Positions 1 to 13,722 of a stretch of DNA of 64,000 bases are shown in pieces. The translations under genes and the position numbers were made by a program. The stretch covers positions 3,814,348 to 3,878,347 of the forward strand of contig CM067075.1 in NCBI GenBank assembly GCA_033980235.1. The letters are read 5' to 3'. How positions within the stretch are numbered: the first letter of the stretch is position 1; each line of letters begins with the position of its first letter. This DNA comes from Diadema setosum (lineage: Eukaryota > Echinodermata > Echinoidea > Diadematoida > Diadematidae). The notes below the pieces were generated by a model that was not told where the DNA came from, ran no database searches, and worked only from the letters and a program-made list of their open reading frames with translations.

Positions 1-1030
1 TCCACATGGAAAGAGAAATTCACAAGAGAAGCATAGCATGTAAATTTTGTGAATTACTCTAGGAGATGAGGGCATTTTAAGATCTCTCAAGGGCTCCTCC
101 CCCCCCCCCCCCCCACCCCCTCCGGAAGCAGAATGAAATCCTCTTCAGCAGCAAACGGGCACATTTATAAAGCGGGAGAAAGAACAGAGTTCAAACACAT
201 CAAAATTCTGCAAGAAAGAGAAAAAAAATGATAGAATTACCAGCTAATTCATGGCAGAGTCGAGTTTCGGAAATCGACGTTTCAGTTTTCGCGTTTCCAG
301 GATATTTCGCGACAGAATTAGAGCGCCTCGGCTCGGCCAGAAACCTTTCTCGTCGCATATGGTTTCCTTGCCTCAATCTCGCCGTGCTTACGGCAAACAA
401 GGCCCCCATCCCCCTTACCTCTCTCCCAAGCGGCTGATTTAATTAGACGTAGGAAACGTTTTGAAGGGTTGCCGGGATAAGTGCCGGAGCGCAAAACTTT
501 GGGCTCGATTTGAGATTCGCGATTGAACTCTCGCGGATTAGGCAACAGAGAAAATAGATAAGGTTAATACTGCATGGATCTTGATACGTTTTATGCCGGA
601 GCGATTCTAACGTTGTTCTTTTTTTTTTCTCTCTCTTCCTTTTCTCATTTGTCTTCCCTTCGAATGATTTTCACGCCTTAACTAGTCTTAGTGCAAAGCA
701 TTCTCTTTTTACCGTTATTGTGGTATTATTGAATAGATCTCATCTTGTGCTGTCTGAAGATGGACTTATTGTACAATGTTATGAAATAACTCTTAGCCCA
801 TTTTTCGATCAAACTCTTCATATTGTAACTCCAATATCCCTCTTAATTCGCCAAGGTGTATTTAATAGATTCCTGACAATGACAGGGTAATTACGATACA
901 TAATTTTACAGACAAACATGTTTCTTTTGATTTTGATTTGGCTTTATATCAAAAGAAAACCACCAAATAAACAAACTCGTGACCAAGAGAGAATACCGGT
1001 ACATCTGGGCCTCTGCAGAGGTGGCGCTTT
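1..1030. other. No gene recognised; C-tract and mixed unique sequence
   Basis: A run of C bases lies at about 97-118. The stretch 230-545 is relatively CpG-rich and stays open in several frames on both strands, but no frame has a recognisable domain, splice-bounded exon or start context that would separate it from chance. No RNA gene or repeat family was recognised. Confidence 0.4.
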
Positions 1031-1565
1031 ATTCAGTTCTCCGAAGGTTCTTTATTGCGAAGCTGAAATAAGGTTCGTTATTTCGAAGGTTCTTTATTGC
1101 GAAGATGACATAAGGTTCGTTATTCAGAAGGTTCTTTATTGCGAAATTAAAATAAGGTTCGTTATTCCGAAGGTTCTTTATCGCGAAGATGAAAAAAAAA
1201 GTTCGTTATTCCGAAGGTTCTTCATTGCGAAGAAGAAATCCTCAAGGTTCGTTATTCCGAAGGTTCTTTATCGCGAAGATGACATAAGGTTAGTTATTCC
1301 GAAGGTTCTTTATTCCGAAGATGAAATAAGGTACGTTATTCCGAAGGTTCTTTATTGCGAAGAAGAAATAAGGTGCGTTATTCCGAAGGTTCTTTATTGC
1401 GAAGATGAAATAAGGTTCGTTTAATCAGAAGGTTCTTTATTGCGAAGATGGAACTAAGGTTCGTTATTCCGAAGGCTCGCTATTGCGAAGATGAAGCAGG
1501 TTTCGTTACTCCAAAGGTTCATTAATCAGAAAATATAGATAAGGTTCGTTTTGTATTCCGAAAAT
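1031..1565. repeat. 42-bp tandem minisatellite built on CGAAGGTTC/AAGGTTCGTTATTC
   Basis: About 11-12 imperfect copies of a 42-bp unit lie head to tail. Each unit reads roughly CGAAGGTTCTTTATTGCG followed by AAGATGAAATAAGGTTCG and TTATTC. The two halves resemble each other, so the unit itself looks like an older duplication of a roughly 21-bp motif. Because 42 is divisible by three, one frame stays open and encodes a 14-residue repeat (PKVLYCEDEIRFVI-like). Units degrade toward 1500-1565. The same GGTTCGTTATTCCGAA wording recurs at 7.9 kb and 26.8-27.2 kb, which points to an origin inside a dispersed mobile element. Confidence 0.9.
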
Positions 1566-3190
1566 AAAAAAAAGAAAAGTTTATCATCGTTAATCCGAAA
1601 ACAAAATAATGTAACCCTATAAGAAATCAGGACATTTAACGGAAATCGATGGGACAAAGCTTAATGAATTAACGATAAAGTGAATTACACAATCTGTCTT
1701 TCATGTTTATCATTAGAGACGTTGCTGGACCTGAAACATACGTAAAGCTATAAGATGTGTGAGGACGCCAGCTCAAGTATACGGCTTTCGGTCTACTGAT
1801 GGCGCTCTATCATTTATGCCACTGTGCTAGTTGATGCACTCATAAATGCTCATTTTGTGAAAAAAGACATATCTTAGAATAATAGTGTTTAGGCGTGACT
1901 CTAAACACATTGTTCACTGGCCGAGGCACTGGGCGCCACCTGGACCATGACCACGAATAGGAGTGTGAGTTTCTCACAGACAGAGCGTTTCCGCTTTTGT
2001 TCTGTGCTTTAATGATTATTGATCGAAAATTAAAAAGAGCAGACATGTTGGTAAAAAATGAAAAGGTGTCATGTAAGACAGAATGACTGGCTGATGAATG
2101 GTCAACATGAACAATACACGTAGCTCAGAATACTTCTGTGAAGTATTAACGTTATAGCTGATTCATTGCTTGACACCTGCCTGCTATAGACAGGCATATA
2201 AATCATTTTGCGCTGTGAATCTTATGTGAGAAACATTTTCGCAGCTAATGTTGGCAACGGAATTCAGTAATATCATCTGCTCATACATTGGTAAGTGGAC
2301 TATCTCAAGTTTTCAAATAGTATTATGATGCTCGGTAGAATTTACTGTGTATTGAAAAACCAGTTGAAAGCGTCTGTTTCGTTTGCTATATTAGTAATAA
2401 ATCTTTGTTTATAGGTTTAGGGATACTCACGGATTTCTGAAAACTCTGTGAGAAACAGGTGGCACGTTTTGCAACCTGCAAGATATCTGTCATTATAAGG
2501 AATAGAAATACGCAAGAAAGGATAAAATTCACTTTCTACATGTTCTGGATAACAGGAGATGAGGTGGGGTAAGAAATGTCTCTTTATTACTTGACGTGGT
2601 TCGAGTATAACTTCAAACAACATGAAATAAATACGTCACACGCCATTTTTTTTTGTTCCCATTCTACCTATCACTGCGGCATGTGTATCTGTTCTTTTTA
2701 CAGCCTTACCCCCTTGTCCCACTTTTTGGTAACTAATCACTAAACCTCTCGCCACGAGATAACACATCCTCCTTCAGTACCCTTGTAGCCGTTGTAGGGG
2801 ACATTTTCGTGAGACCACTTGTTATAACGTTGTCGACATGGTATCTAGGGTTTATACCAAGCTAAAAGGATGTGATGAAACATTAATGTCCATGTTTGTG
2901 GGAGGTATATAATCTGTATAGAGGACAAGGAATAGAAATGGCCGTAACGCTTTCACCAAATAGGGTGAGATACTATGTGTACACTATCATTTTTGGCTTT
3001 ATTTAATTGGTCAATCATTAAGGTTTAAACAAAGCGAACAATATCATACCAGCGATATGTCGCTTATGGGGTGGGAGCGCACTGGGGTGGAATTCCTGGT
3101 AACTGGTTTATCATATTTATAGCGGGTTTGATATTCATCATGGGATTCTAAGAGTTTAATGTGTTAAAAAGTGTTCGATTTATCTTTTGC
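1566..3190. other. Intergenic, nothing recognised
   Basis: AT-rich unique-looking sequence. Short open frames on both strands have no family resemblance. No RNA gene, clear inverted repeat or transposon protein was seen. Confidence 0.35.
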
Positions 3191-3194
3191 AAAG

Positions 3195-3196
<2 letters not shown>

Positions 3197-3232
<36 letters not shown>

Positions 3233-3253
3233 ATGTGTGTGTGCGTGTGTGCG

Positions 3254-3285
<32 letters not shown>

Positions 3286-3301
3286 CGTGTGCGTGTGTGT
3301 T
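3197..3301. repeat. (GT)n microsatellite
   Basis: About 100 bp of GT dinucleotides with a few GC interruptions. Frames across it give Val/Cys strings and are not genes. Confidence 0.97.
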
Positions 3302-3751
3302 TGACAGCTTAATTACAAGGTTTTCCGTTTTAACACAATGCCAGGTCTATCACAATTGGAATATGTATACACTCTATAAGCAGGGACCATGTGTTCTAAT
3401 GATAAATAATTTTTTATAAAGCATTTCGGTATTTCTCCATTCTTGAAAATAATATGAAATAAAAAAACACACGAAAAAGAACATTCACAGACACTACACC
3501 TTCTTACTGGTGGCTGTTGGAAGAACAAGCAGAACATTAATTCACACACAATCATTAAACAGTCAACCTATAGTATTATACATCTTGTGTTTTCAGACTA
3601 AAATATGTTTAATTTTGAATGATGTCACAGCTTTACCAGAGGTTGATATTTGAAACAAGATTTGATTGAATATTGTCAATCATGCTTTAGAAGAAAGGAG
3701 TCCTAGTTTCCAACCAAATTATCTAATTAAGCTTTAGACAACCATGCCTTT

Positions 3752-3932
3752 TACAGTCAAATCTGCCTTAGCGGCCACCTGTCTGTAGCGGCCAACTGCC
3801 GTATACCGCCAAGAGAAACAATTCTCCTCGAGGGAAAATCCATGTCAAAGACCCTGTCTATAGCGGCCACCTGGCTATGACGGTAATTTTTCCATCTCCA
3901 TTGGGTGGCCGCTTCAGACAGTTTTGACTGTA
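3752..3932. mobile_element. 181-bp TA-flanked MITE, TACAGTC family, copy 1
   Basis: It starts TACAGTCAAATCTG and ends with the inverted counterpart CAGTTTTGACTGTA. The inner sequence carries the repeated phrase AGCGGCCACCTG. TA at both outer ends is the target duplication expected of Tc1/mariner/pogo-type elements. It has no coding capacity. A copy of nearly identical length (182 bp) sits at 41403-41584. Confidence 0.85.
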
Positions 3933-4377
3933 CTAAGTTTCCAGAATATACACTACTAACCGGAGTGTCCCCCTTGACAAATGCCAATTTCCGCTATGCT
4001 GCCCAATGAGGTCAGTTACCTCCTGGAAACAGATCCACTGTCATGTTTGAGATCAAGAGATGGTACTACAGCGCCATCACAAGTCGAAAAGTGTAAAGAG
4101 AATGATATCGATTGGGGACATCCTCATCGGGATGGAATGCGCAGCAGTAGAAGTTATTACAAAGTTATTACAAAGATCACCTTGACATACAGGACAATCT
4201 GGAATGATTGGGTATGAGTGATGAATACTACAAACGCAGTGGCTATTGCTCAAAGAATCAGGAACGGAAATCCGGAGCAAGTCAGCAGCGGTAGAGAAAT
4301 TTGGGCAATCAATCTAGATTTACTTAACTTTGGTTGATATACATTGGAGACATATCTTATACGACTACATTACCCCT

Positions 4378-7040
<2,663 letters not shown>

Positions 7041-7329
7041 TCTGTCTCGGAGAAGGTGGTCGCGTGCGCGTGATGGATGACGAATAGCCCGGATGCTGCC
7101 GTCTCCTCGAGACAGCTAGCTCACAGCTTCACATGCGCCTGGCCCACATTGGACTCTCGACGACTAGATCATACAGCGCAGTCTTCTCAGACATTTGGCA
7201 AATCACGTATTAACCATACACAGTGCCTTCGAGATTACATAAACGTTTAGACCTGGATAATTACAATTCGCCGCACTTGGAATGTGATCTCTATTCAAGG
7301 ATATCATTTGTATTCACATGACCTTACAG
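7041..7329 (+). other. Candidate 5' non-coding exon with strong splice donor
   Basis: A comparatively CpG-rich stretch follows a pyrimidine tract (7020-7045) and ends in CTTACAG followed by GTAAGTCG, a near-consensus donor with GT at 7330-7331. It has no long ORF, so it would be untranslated. The next convincing acceptor on this strand that leads into a gene is at 28260-28261, in front of the GCNT coding exon. Linking the two implies a roughly 21-kb intron and is inference. The upstream boundary is arbitrary. Confidence 0.25.
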
Positions 7330-7914
7330 GTAAGTCGAAGTTACTCAGAGAGAAAGGGAGCTGTTGCAGCAGAATTTGATTCTTGTTTGCAGCTATCAAA
7401 AGTATTATATTTCCAGCATGAAGTGCTTCTACAGTAGCTAACTATTAGACTTGTGTCGAGTATTCTGAGTCACAACGTGTTTTCATGTGCACTCTCCAGA
7501 CCTAATGCAGATGATTGAGGATTTCTTGCTACTATATTTGATCGCAAGCCCTTCATCTCTCTGATAAGATTTCCGGCACGAAGATTAGAAGCTAAGAATG
7601 TTACTTCGGCTACCATTGCTGAGAGGTGTCCCTCATGTTAGACTCGCCGCTATAAAGCAAATTCCGTTTTAAATATGCACAGGTTTTGATCGAGATAAAA
7701 AAAAAGTGTAGAAAGTTGTTTCTTTTTTTACCTTGTTTTCGTTGAAATGGTCATGACAGCGGATTGGATACTATTGTGACGCATGTTTAATGGGAAAGAA
7801 CGAATTTATCATCGTGCCCATGGAAATAGACGGATGTATGTTCAGTCAATATATGTTCAGTGCATATAAAGGGTATGGAAACGCCCATATTAAAAAACGC
7901 AGTATGAAGGTATA

Positions 7915-8060
7915 CTTCAAGTAAGGTTCGTTAGATTGAAAAAAAAAAGAGTGCGTATTAACGAACCTTTGGAGTTACTAACCTTATCTAGTTTTCGGGT
8001 TAACGAGCCTTCTGAATAAAGAACATTTTTTCTTCTTTTTTATTTTCGGATTATTGAACA
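7915..8060. repeat. Dispersed GGTTCGTTA/TTCGGATTAACGAACC repeat fragment
   Basis: It contains AAGGTTCGTTAGATTG, then ATTAACGAACCTTTGGAG, then GGGTTAACGAGCCTTCTG. These are the same words in both orientations as in the 1.03-kb minisatellite and the 26.8-27.2 kb element, and they form inverted copies within the locus. Confidence 0.65.
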
Positions 8061-8719
8061 TTTCAACCAACGGGACCCCGGAAGTTGTATTTATGTGGTC
8101 TAATGTTACATCTTTCTATCATAATTTTCATCACTCGTTGTTAGTATAAGATAGAATCCAGCTTCCCTTTTATTTTGGTTTTGTTTTTGGTAACACACCA
8201 CGTTTATTTCTGTTGATCAAAGCATCAAAAGCCTTGTCCAGTTCCCCGCTTTTGTCATCATATCTAAATTTCTTTCGAGAGTTTTTATGAATTTATCCAG
8301 TTTTAGCTAAGCTATCTTGAAGTTAGGATACACAGAAAAATTTCACAGATGCCAATTTAGTCGGAACAAAATAATAATCACTCCCGCCAAAAAGGAGAAA
8401 TATAACGACTAGATGGGGTAATGATATATCGGTTTGATCATATACATGAATCGTTAAAACAAATATTTTTAGAATTATTACTTACAAAAGAGCCTCTAGA
8501 CTAAACCCAGGTACTCAATTTGTTACTGTATGATCAAAAGTGAATTGAGGTTGAAATTTAGATTAGAATTGAAAATAAAAATAAAATTGACACCCCAACA
8601 TCCGTTCATCTTGATTTGAATGCACACAAAAATAGGTAGGGACCTACTGGTAGAGATGCATACAGATTGTGCATTATAATTCTCTCCTTTCTTCTTTGTA
8701 CTTTTCATTTTTTTCCCAT

Positions 8720-9080
8720 TTTTTTTCATTTCATTTATTTCATTTCCAACAACATTTTCATACACAAAATAACACAACATCAATGCAATGTAGTAACAAA
8801 GAAAAATACGTGAAGTTGACAATACTACGCATCACAAAAGCAAAGTAAACACTGAAAATTGAATTGAAACTAAAGTTGCAGGAAATGGAGGAGACATGCT
8901 AAAAAGCTAAGCTTGTATTTTGCAGTCTCCTCGTGGACAAAAAGACTAAATAACATCAAAAAGCAATTAGCTAGACAAAGGTGTACAACACATACAGACC
9001 TATACATACAAAAAAAAAACAACAGACGGACAAACAAACACAAGCAACCTCTCTTGTAAAGAGAAAGATAGAGAGAGAAA
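8720..9080 (-). mobile_element. LINE 3'-end fragment, same family as 58.2-60.8 kb
   Basis: TTTATTTCATTTCCAACAA near 8735 and the block GGAAATGGAGGAGACATG at about 8881 with the following AAAAAGCTAAGCTTG match, in order and orientation, 58230-58470 at the end of the 58-kb LINE. This is therefore a solo 3'-UTR remnant, oriented minus. The frames in it are not genes. Confidence 0.65.
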
Positions 9081-9348
9081 AAACACAAATTTCATTCAAA
9101 ACGCCATCCTCCCCTGTTTCCACACCTCTTTCATTCCCCTTCTCTTGATCTCTCTTTCATCCTCTCTCCATATTGTCTGTCCATTCTCTCTTTACTTGTT
9201 TAAAACCCCCTTCAATTCTTTCGTTCTTTCTTAATTTGTCTCTTCCTATCACCCTCCATTTTCATCGACAGTTCTTCATGTATCTTTAAATCTCGTTTTT
9301 CCATCTTGCTTCCTTTATTGCACTTTATCTGCTTGTGCCCATCTTTTA

Positions 9349-9352
<4 letters not shown>

Positions 9353-9405
<53 letters not shown>

Positions 9406-9406
9406 C

Positions 9407-9467
<61 letters not shown>
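9353..9467. repeat. (AT)n microsatellite
   Basis: Two AT tracts are separated by a short TTATACATAA interruption near 9400-9411. Confidence 0.97.
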
Positions 9468-9470
<3 letters not shown>

Positions 9471-9479
9471 GAGTTATAT

Positions 9480-12027
9480 CTTATATATTTTTGGTGTTCA
9501 AATACAAGATTTTTCACTCCAAGTAACTACTAATTTCTCAGGGAACTGAATCAAACAGATATGCTGTGCTCTTTAAAAAAAAAAAAGACATATGTGAAGA
9601 CACCACAGAAGAGGTGTGCAAAATGTTCCTATTTTCTTTTAAAAGGGGTCACATCCTGTTGCTGATGGGATAGCTGTCCTGCCATCGTTTGTAAACGAAA
9701 TATGAATATGAGAGTTACCACCTATTCATATAGTCTGGGTGCCAACGTGAGATTTTGGGCCTATAACTGTGTTTTACCGTCTCCCCAATGTTTTCAGGGG
9801 TTTTACCCTATTCGAGGGTGCTGAATCCGAATCTGGGTGATGCAACTCTAGCATCCTTGAGGGTTTTGAGATATTCAAAATGGTAATGATAATTTATTAT
9901 TTGTCTTTTGCTTGTAAGAGGTATTTTTTTTGTCTTGGTGTGTATGCATCGACAGTTGGTGATCATATTTACCTAAGGGAGACGTTGATCTCAACGAAGG
10001 TGCATACCCGGTCAGTAAATATAGGCATTTCCGCTTGATTCTAGCATTACTCGCGCCAACGGTCTTTTAGTACTAGTATTACTCTAGTTGCTTAATGTAA
10101 TATCCGTTCACCTTGGGAAGTCGTCCTACTCGGTGTAATCGACTAATTGAAAAACTCTGCTGTTAGCTCCCACTAGGGCTATCATAGGGAACTCCGAACG
10201 AAACATTCGTGACTCTTTCGCTGTACTTTGTTGTGCTGGCAGGAAACGTCAAAAATGTCGTAAATGTTCACTATTTAACAAATTATACCTACAGGGCCGA
10301 CAGTGGTAGAAAAGACTTCAGAATTGTGTTTTCTGCTCGATGTTCCAGTAACATCAAGTTGTGATGTCCTCGTCACGGAGATGAGCCAAACGAGAATTGC
10401 GTTGAAACAAAAACGAACACAGCACATTTCACTTGACCATATATTTTGTGTGTTGGTAAAATGAACTGGTCAGACCTCGAGGAGAGAGAACTATGCAGAT
10501 ATCTAGTCTTCAGTTATTATTTGCCGTTCACAAAGCTGTACGCGAACTATACTCGATCATATTCTAAAAGAAAGGATTGGTCTGAAGAACTCATCCCATG
10601 TATAGGCCTACATGTACTGGCACGAGACATTCGACGTTCCTTTCAGATAGAGATGTCCCCATGCCCCGATGCTAAATATAAGATGAGTTGTCAAAGATTC
10701 TCCTTATTCCCAGTTAAACATGTGACTTTTCTATTTGTTTCTATGTTGTTGTTGTTGTTGTTTCTGTGCTCGTGCCTATTAAGGAAAATATCGCATTAAT
10801 CGTCTTCTTTTTTTTTTACCAGAATGTCATTTTCTTTTTAACTGATTTTCCAAACATTTGGGCATCCCCCAATAAAAATGAAAATTTAGGAAAGAAAATG
10901 TTTCATGCTGGAGGAACACTTGTTTTTTTTTTTCTTCTTTAAATGTGGTTCTTAGCCCATTCAAGTAGGGCAAAAGACAATAACAGCAACAACAACAGTT
11001 TTGGAATTGCCGAAATAAAGGCCATTAAAAAGGGCGAGGTTACTATGCTCTATTTAGGTAAAAAAAAAAAAAAAAAAAAAAAAAAGTGCCCCTTCGTTGA
11101 CGGATTTTTTTTTTTTTTTTTTTTTTTTTTACAGTGATTATTATCAACCTACATAAATTGCGATCAAAGTCAGGTATAGATGAGACAAAGTTTTTTTCTT
11201 CGCGTCTTATTCACTGTGAATGGTTATTAGAGTTGATATTGACTTCATGTTGACTCCATGTGGGTCATGTCCGGTTATGTTGAAATTCGTTTGTTATATA
11301 CGATAGTTACCCATTTACCCCTATTGTACCCTTCACCTCCAGCCCTGATCAGATAGTTATAAAGGTTGAAGTGAAACTTGTTACTTTTTTTTTTGGATTC
11401 CATTATTAGTACCTCCGAGTATCTTGCATTTTTCACAATTTGTTTCAGCCATTCATTTTCGTTCACGTTCAAGGAACTCTCGGGAGAGCTCGTATACATC
11501 ATTATACAGTGTAGTGCGCTTGCTTATCTGGGTAAATGCTATCACATTGTACACCTTTAGTATAATAAAAAAATAGAGAAACTGAAGAACCAGCCAAACA
11601 GTGGGGCTTACAACCCCTAACCGTCTATCTGTCTATTCAGGCCAGCTCATTGCACGGTGTATGGTGCACCTGTTTGAGGTAAGCTGCCACCACTGGCTAG
11701 AAGGCACAGGGGTTCTGCAAGCACAGGATTAGCGTATAGAAACTTCAACATGTTCAATAACGTGTCACAGGAAGCGCAGCGAAATATCCAGTTCAAGGTC
11801 ACAAGGCGAATACGAATAAATAAGATGACAATTTTACCATGACAGAGGACACCTGAACATCTTGTAGATGCAGAGGCCATCCCCCAAAATCAAACAAACA
11901 AACAAACATACAAAACAAAACATCGCAAGCGAATAACCACGGTACAGGCTGTCCTAGGACTTGGCAAGCGCACATTGATGAAAATTTCCGGCATCTCGTA
12001 TTCATAATAGCGTGAGAAGATGGATGC
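9480..12027. other. Intergenic, homopolymer tracts only
   Basis: The stretch holds an A run at about 11060-11085 and a T run at about 11105-11130. An open frame at 10446-10799 (+) ends in a Leu-rich tail from a GTT repeat and shows no family features. No gene, RNA or transposon was recognised. Confidence 0.35.
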
Positions 12028-12271
12028 TTGTCCAGAATAAAGCTGTATTTTCTGCACTCGGACTTCCTTCGCTCACCATAGACAGCAGTCTGTCAACTGC
12101 ATCCTTGTTAGAAATACTATACCGGTGATGAGAAGCATATCACAAGGTATGTTTGTCCAGAATAAAGCTGTATTTTCTGCACTCGGACTTCCTTCGCTCA
12201 CCATAGACAGCAGTCTGTCAACTGCATCCTTGTTAGAAATACTATACCGGTGATGAGAAGCATATCACAAG
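12028..12271. repeat. Perfect 119-bp tandem duplication
   Basis: Positions 12028-12146 and 12153-12271 read identically, starting TTGTCCAGAATAAAGCTG and ending GCATATCACAAG, with period 125 and a 6-bp linker. Absence of any mismatch in AT-rich neutral sequence suggests a very recent duplication or an assembly artefact. Confidence 0.95.
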
Positions 12272-12593
12272 TAGCTTCCCAGGAAGCGAAGACGTACAGA
12301 GCATAATCCAGACCGTTCTTATAAAATAAAGTGAGCTGACCGTAATGTTACAGTATGCTAATGTTTGAATGCAGACACCATGTTTAGATTTAGGCTTTTG
12401 ATTTAGAATGAGGGGAAAGACAGGTTGCGGCCTGTCATAGTTTGTAGTGTATTCCACTGACTTTCATGCTTCGAAACGTTGTGGCATGTAGAGACATCTT
12501 AGATTGGCCCTTGGCCAGTCAGGGTCGTGCTTTGGAACGATGCCTCCTACAGTGGATTCTAAAATTTGTTTTGTTTCTTATCGTTTGTTTTTA

Positions 12594-13212
12594 TTAAAGG
12601 GGAAATCCAGTACAAAAATATATTAGTCTGATAAAAAGAGTAAAATCTTACAAGTTCAACAGTAAAAATTTGACTGAAATCAGATGAAAAATAATGAAGT
12701 TATGAAATATTTTCAAGTTTTCGCTAATTTCTGCAAAACAGTTCTTGTAGAGTGGATAAGAATATGCAAATTAGTGAGCTGAACTTGTCATACCCTCACA
12801 ATTTTCCAATGATCGTGTACAAAAAATGACGAAAATTCAAAGTTTCCGTCATTGAAGTCTGAAACATGATGCTATTCCTGGTTGAATAACTTCAGAATAG
12901 TGATCGGTTAGATATACAGTCTGTATCAGGATTTGAGACTCTGGCATAATTGCGTTCGATTGAAAAACCGGAAATTTCAAAATTTTATGAACAAACTATA
13001 TGGCCAGTTGTGAGGGGATGACATGCTCACCTTGTCATTTTCATATTCATATTGAACGTTCAAGATCTGTTTCCTCAAAATTAGCGGAACTTCAAAATGT
13101 CATAACTCTCTTATTTCCCCCCTGATTTCGATCAAAATTTTACCGTTGAACTCATAATATTTTACTCTTTCTTATCAGACTAAATTATATTTTGACTGGA
13201 CTTCCCCTTTAA
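12594..13212. mobile_element. 619-bp TTAA-flanked foldback MITE, copy 1
   Basis: The left end is TTAAAGGGGAAATCCAGT and the right end is the inverted GACTGGACTTCCCCTTTAA. The inner arms also pair (TTAGTCTGATAA near the left, TTATCAGACTAA near the right). TTAA lies at both ends, as for piggyBac-type insertion, though a TA duplication cannot be excluded. It has no coding capacity. A second copy lies at 62936-63541. Confidence 0.9.
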
Positions 13213-13500
13213 AGAGGAACTCAAAGCTCGTGGATCTAGTAGAGCCTGCCTAGACAATAAAAGGACGAATGAAGCAAACACAGAAATGTCTTGCCCCCCC
13301 CCCCCCCCCCTCTCTCTCTCTCTCTCTTGTGATATTTTTCCCCTTTTCTCTTTTCTGGCAACGACCATTGTTCGTATAGTCTCCCTGTGTGTATTTCACA
13401 AAAGAAGTCACAGTAGCCTGCTGGATCAATTCATGCAGTAAACTTTTCCACGAGGGTCCTGCTGAAAGTGGCTAAAATGATTTGCTGTGCACAGTAGATT

Positions 13501-13722
13501 ATGATGAATGATGATGATGATGATGAAACAGCATTTGTATGGCGCCATTTATCTGTTAGAAACATTCAAAGGCGCCCAGCTCCCAAAAAGTGTCACACAT
13601 CATTCACAAAGTTGCCGGAAAAGATGAGTCTTCAGTGCAGACTTGAATGTATTGAGGCTGCTGCAATTCCGAAGCTGAACTGGTAGCGAGTTCCACAGAC
13701 GTGGTGCAACACGGTGTGGACA
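13501..13722 (-). mobile_element. 5'-truncated L2/CR1-like LINE, end of ORF2 plus 3' tail
   Basis: Read on the minus strand, about 13612-13722 encodes APRLWNSLPVQLRNCSSL continuing NTFKSALKTHLFRQL and a stop. This is the conserved extreme C-terminus of L2/CR1-clade ORF2 (LWNSLP... TFK..LKTHLF). It is followed by a short 3' UTR with AATGGCGCCATACAAATGC and a terminal (ATC)n tail at 13501-13523, typical of this clade. Everything upstream is missing. Confidence 0.85.

Noticed and set aside
918..1424. 168-residue open frame with 14-residue repeats
   Set aside because: It is entirely the 42-bp minisatellite; the frame stays open only because the period is a multiple of three, and units drift without any sign of coding constraint.
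1031..1565. CRISPR-like repeat array
   Set aside because: The repeats are contiguous with no unique spacers, and the DNA is animal.
10446..10799. 117-residue protein with a hydrophobic C-terminal tail
   Set aside because: The hydrophobic tail comes from a GTT repeat; the rest shows no domain, and the surrounding DNA looks non-coding.
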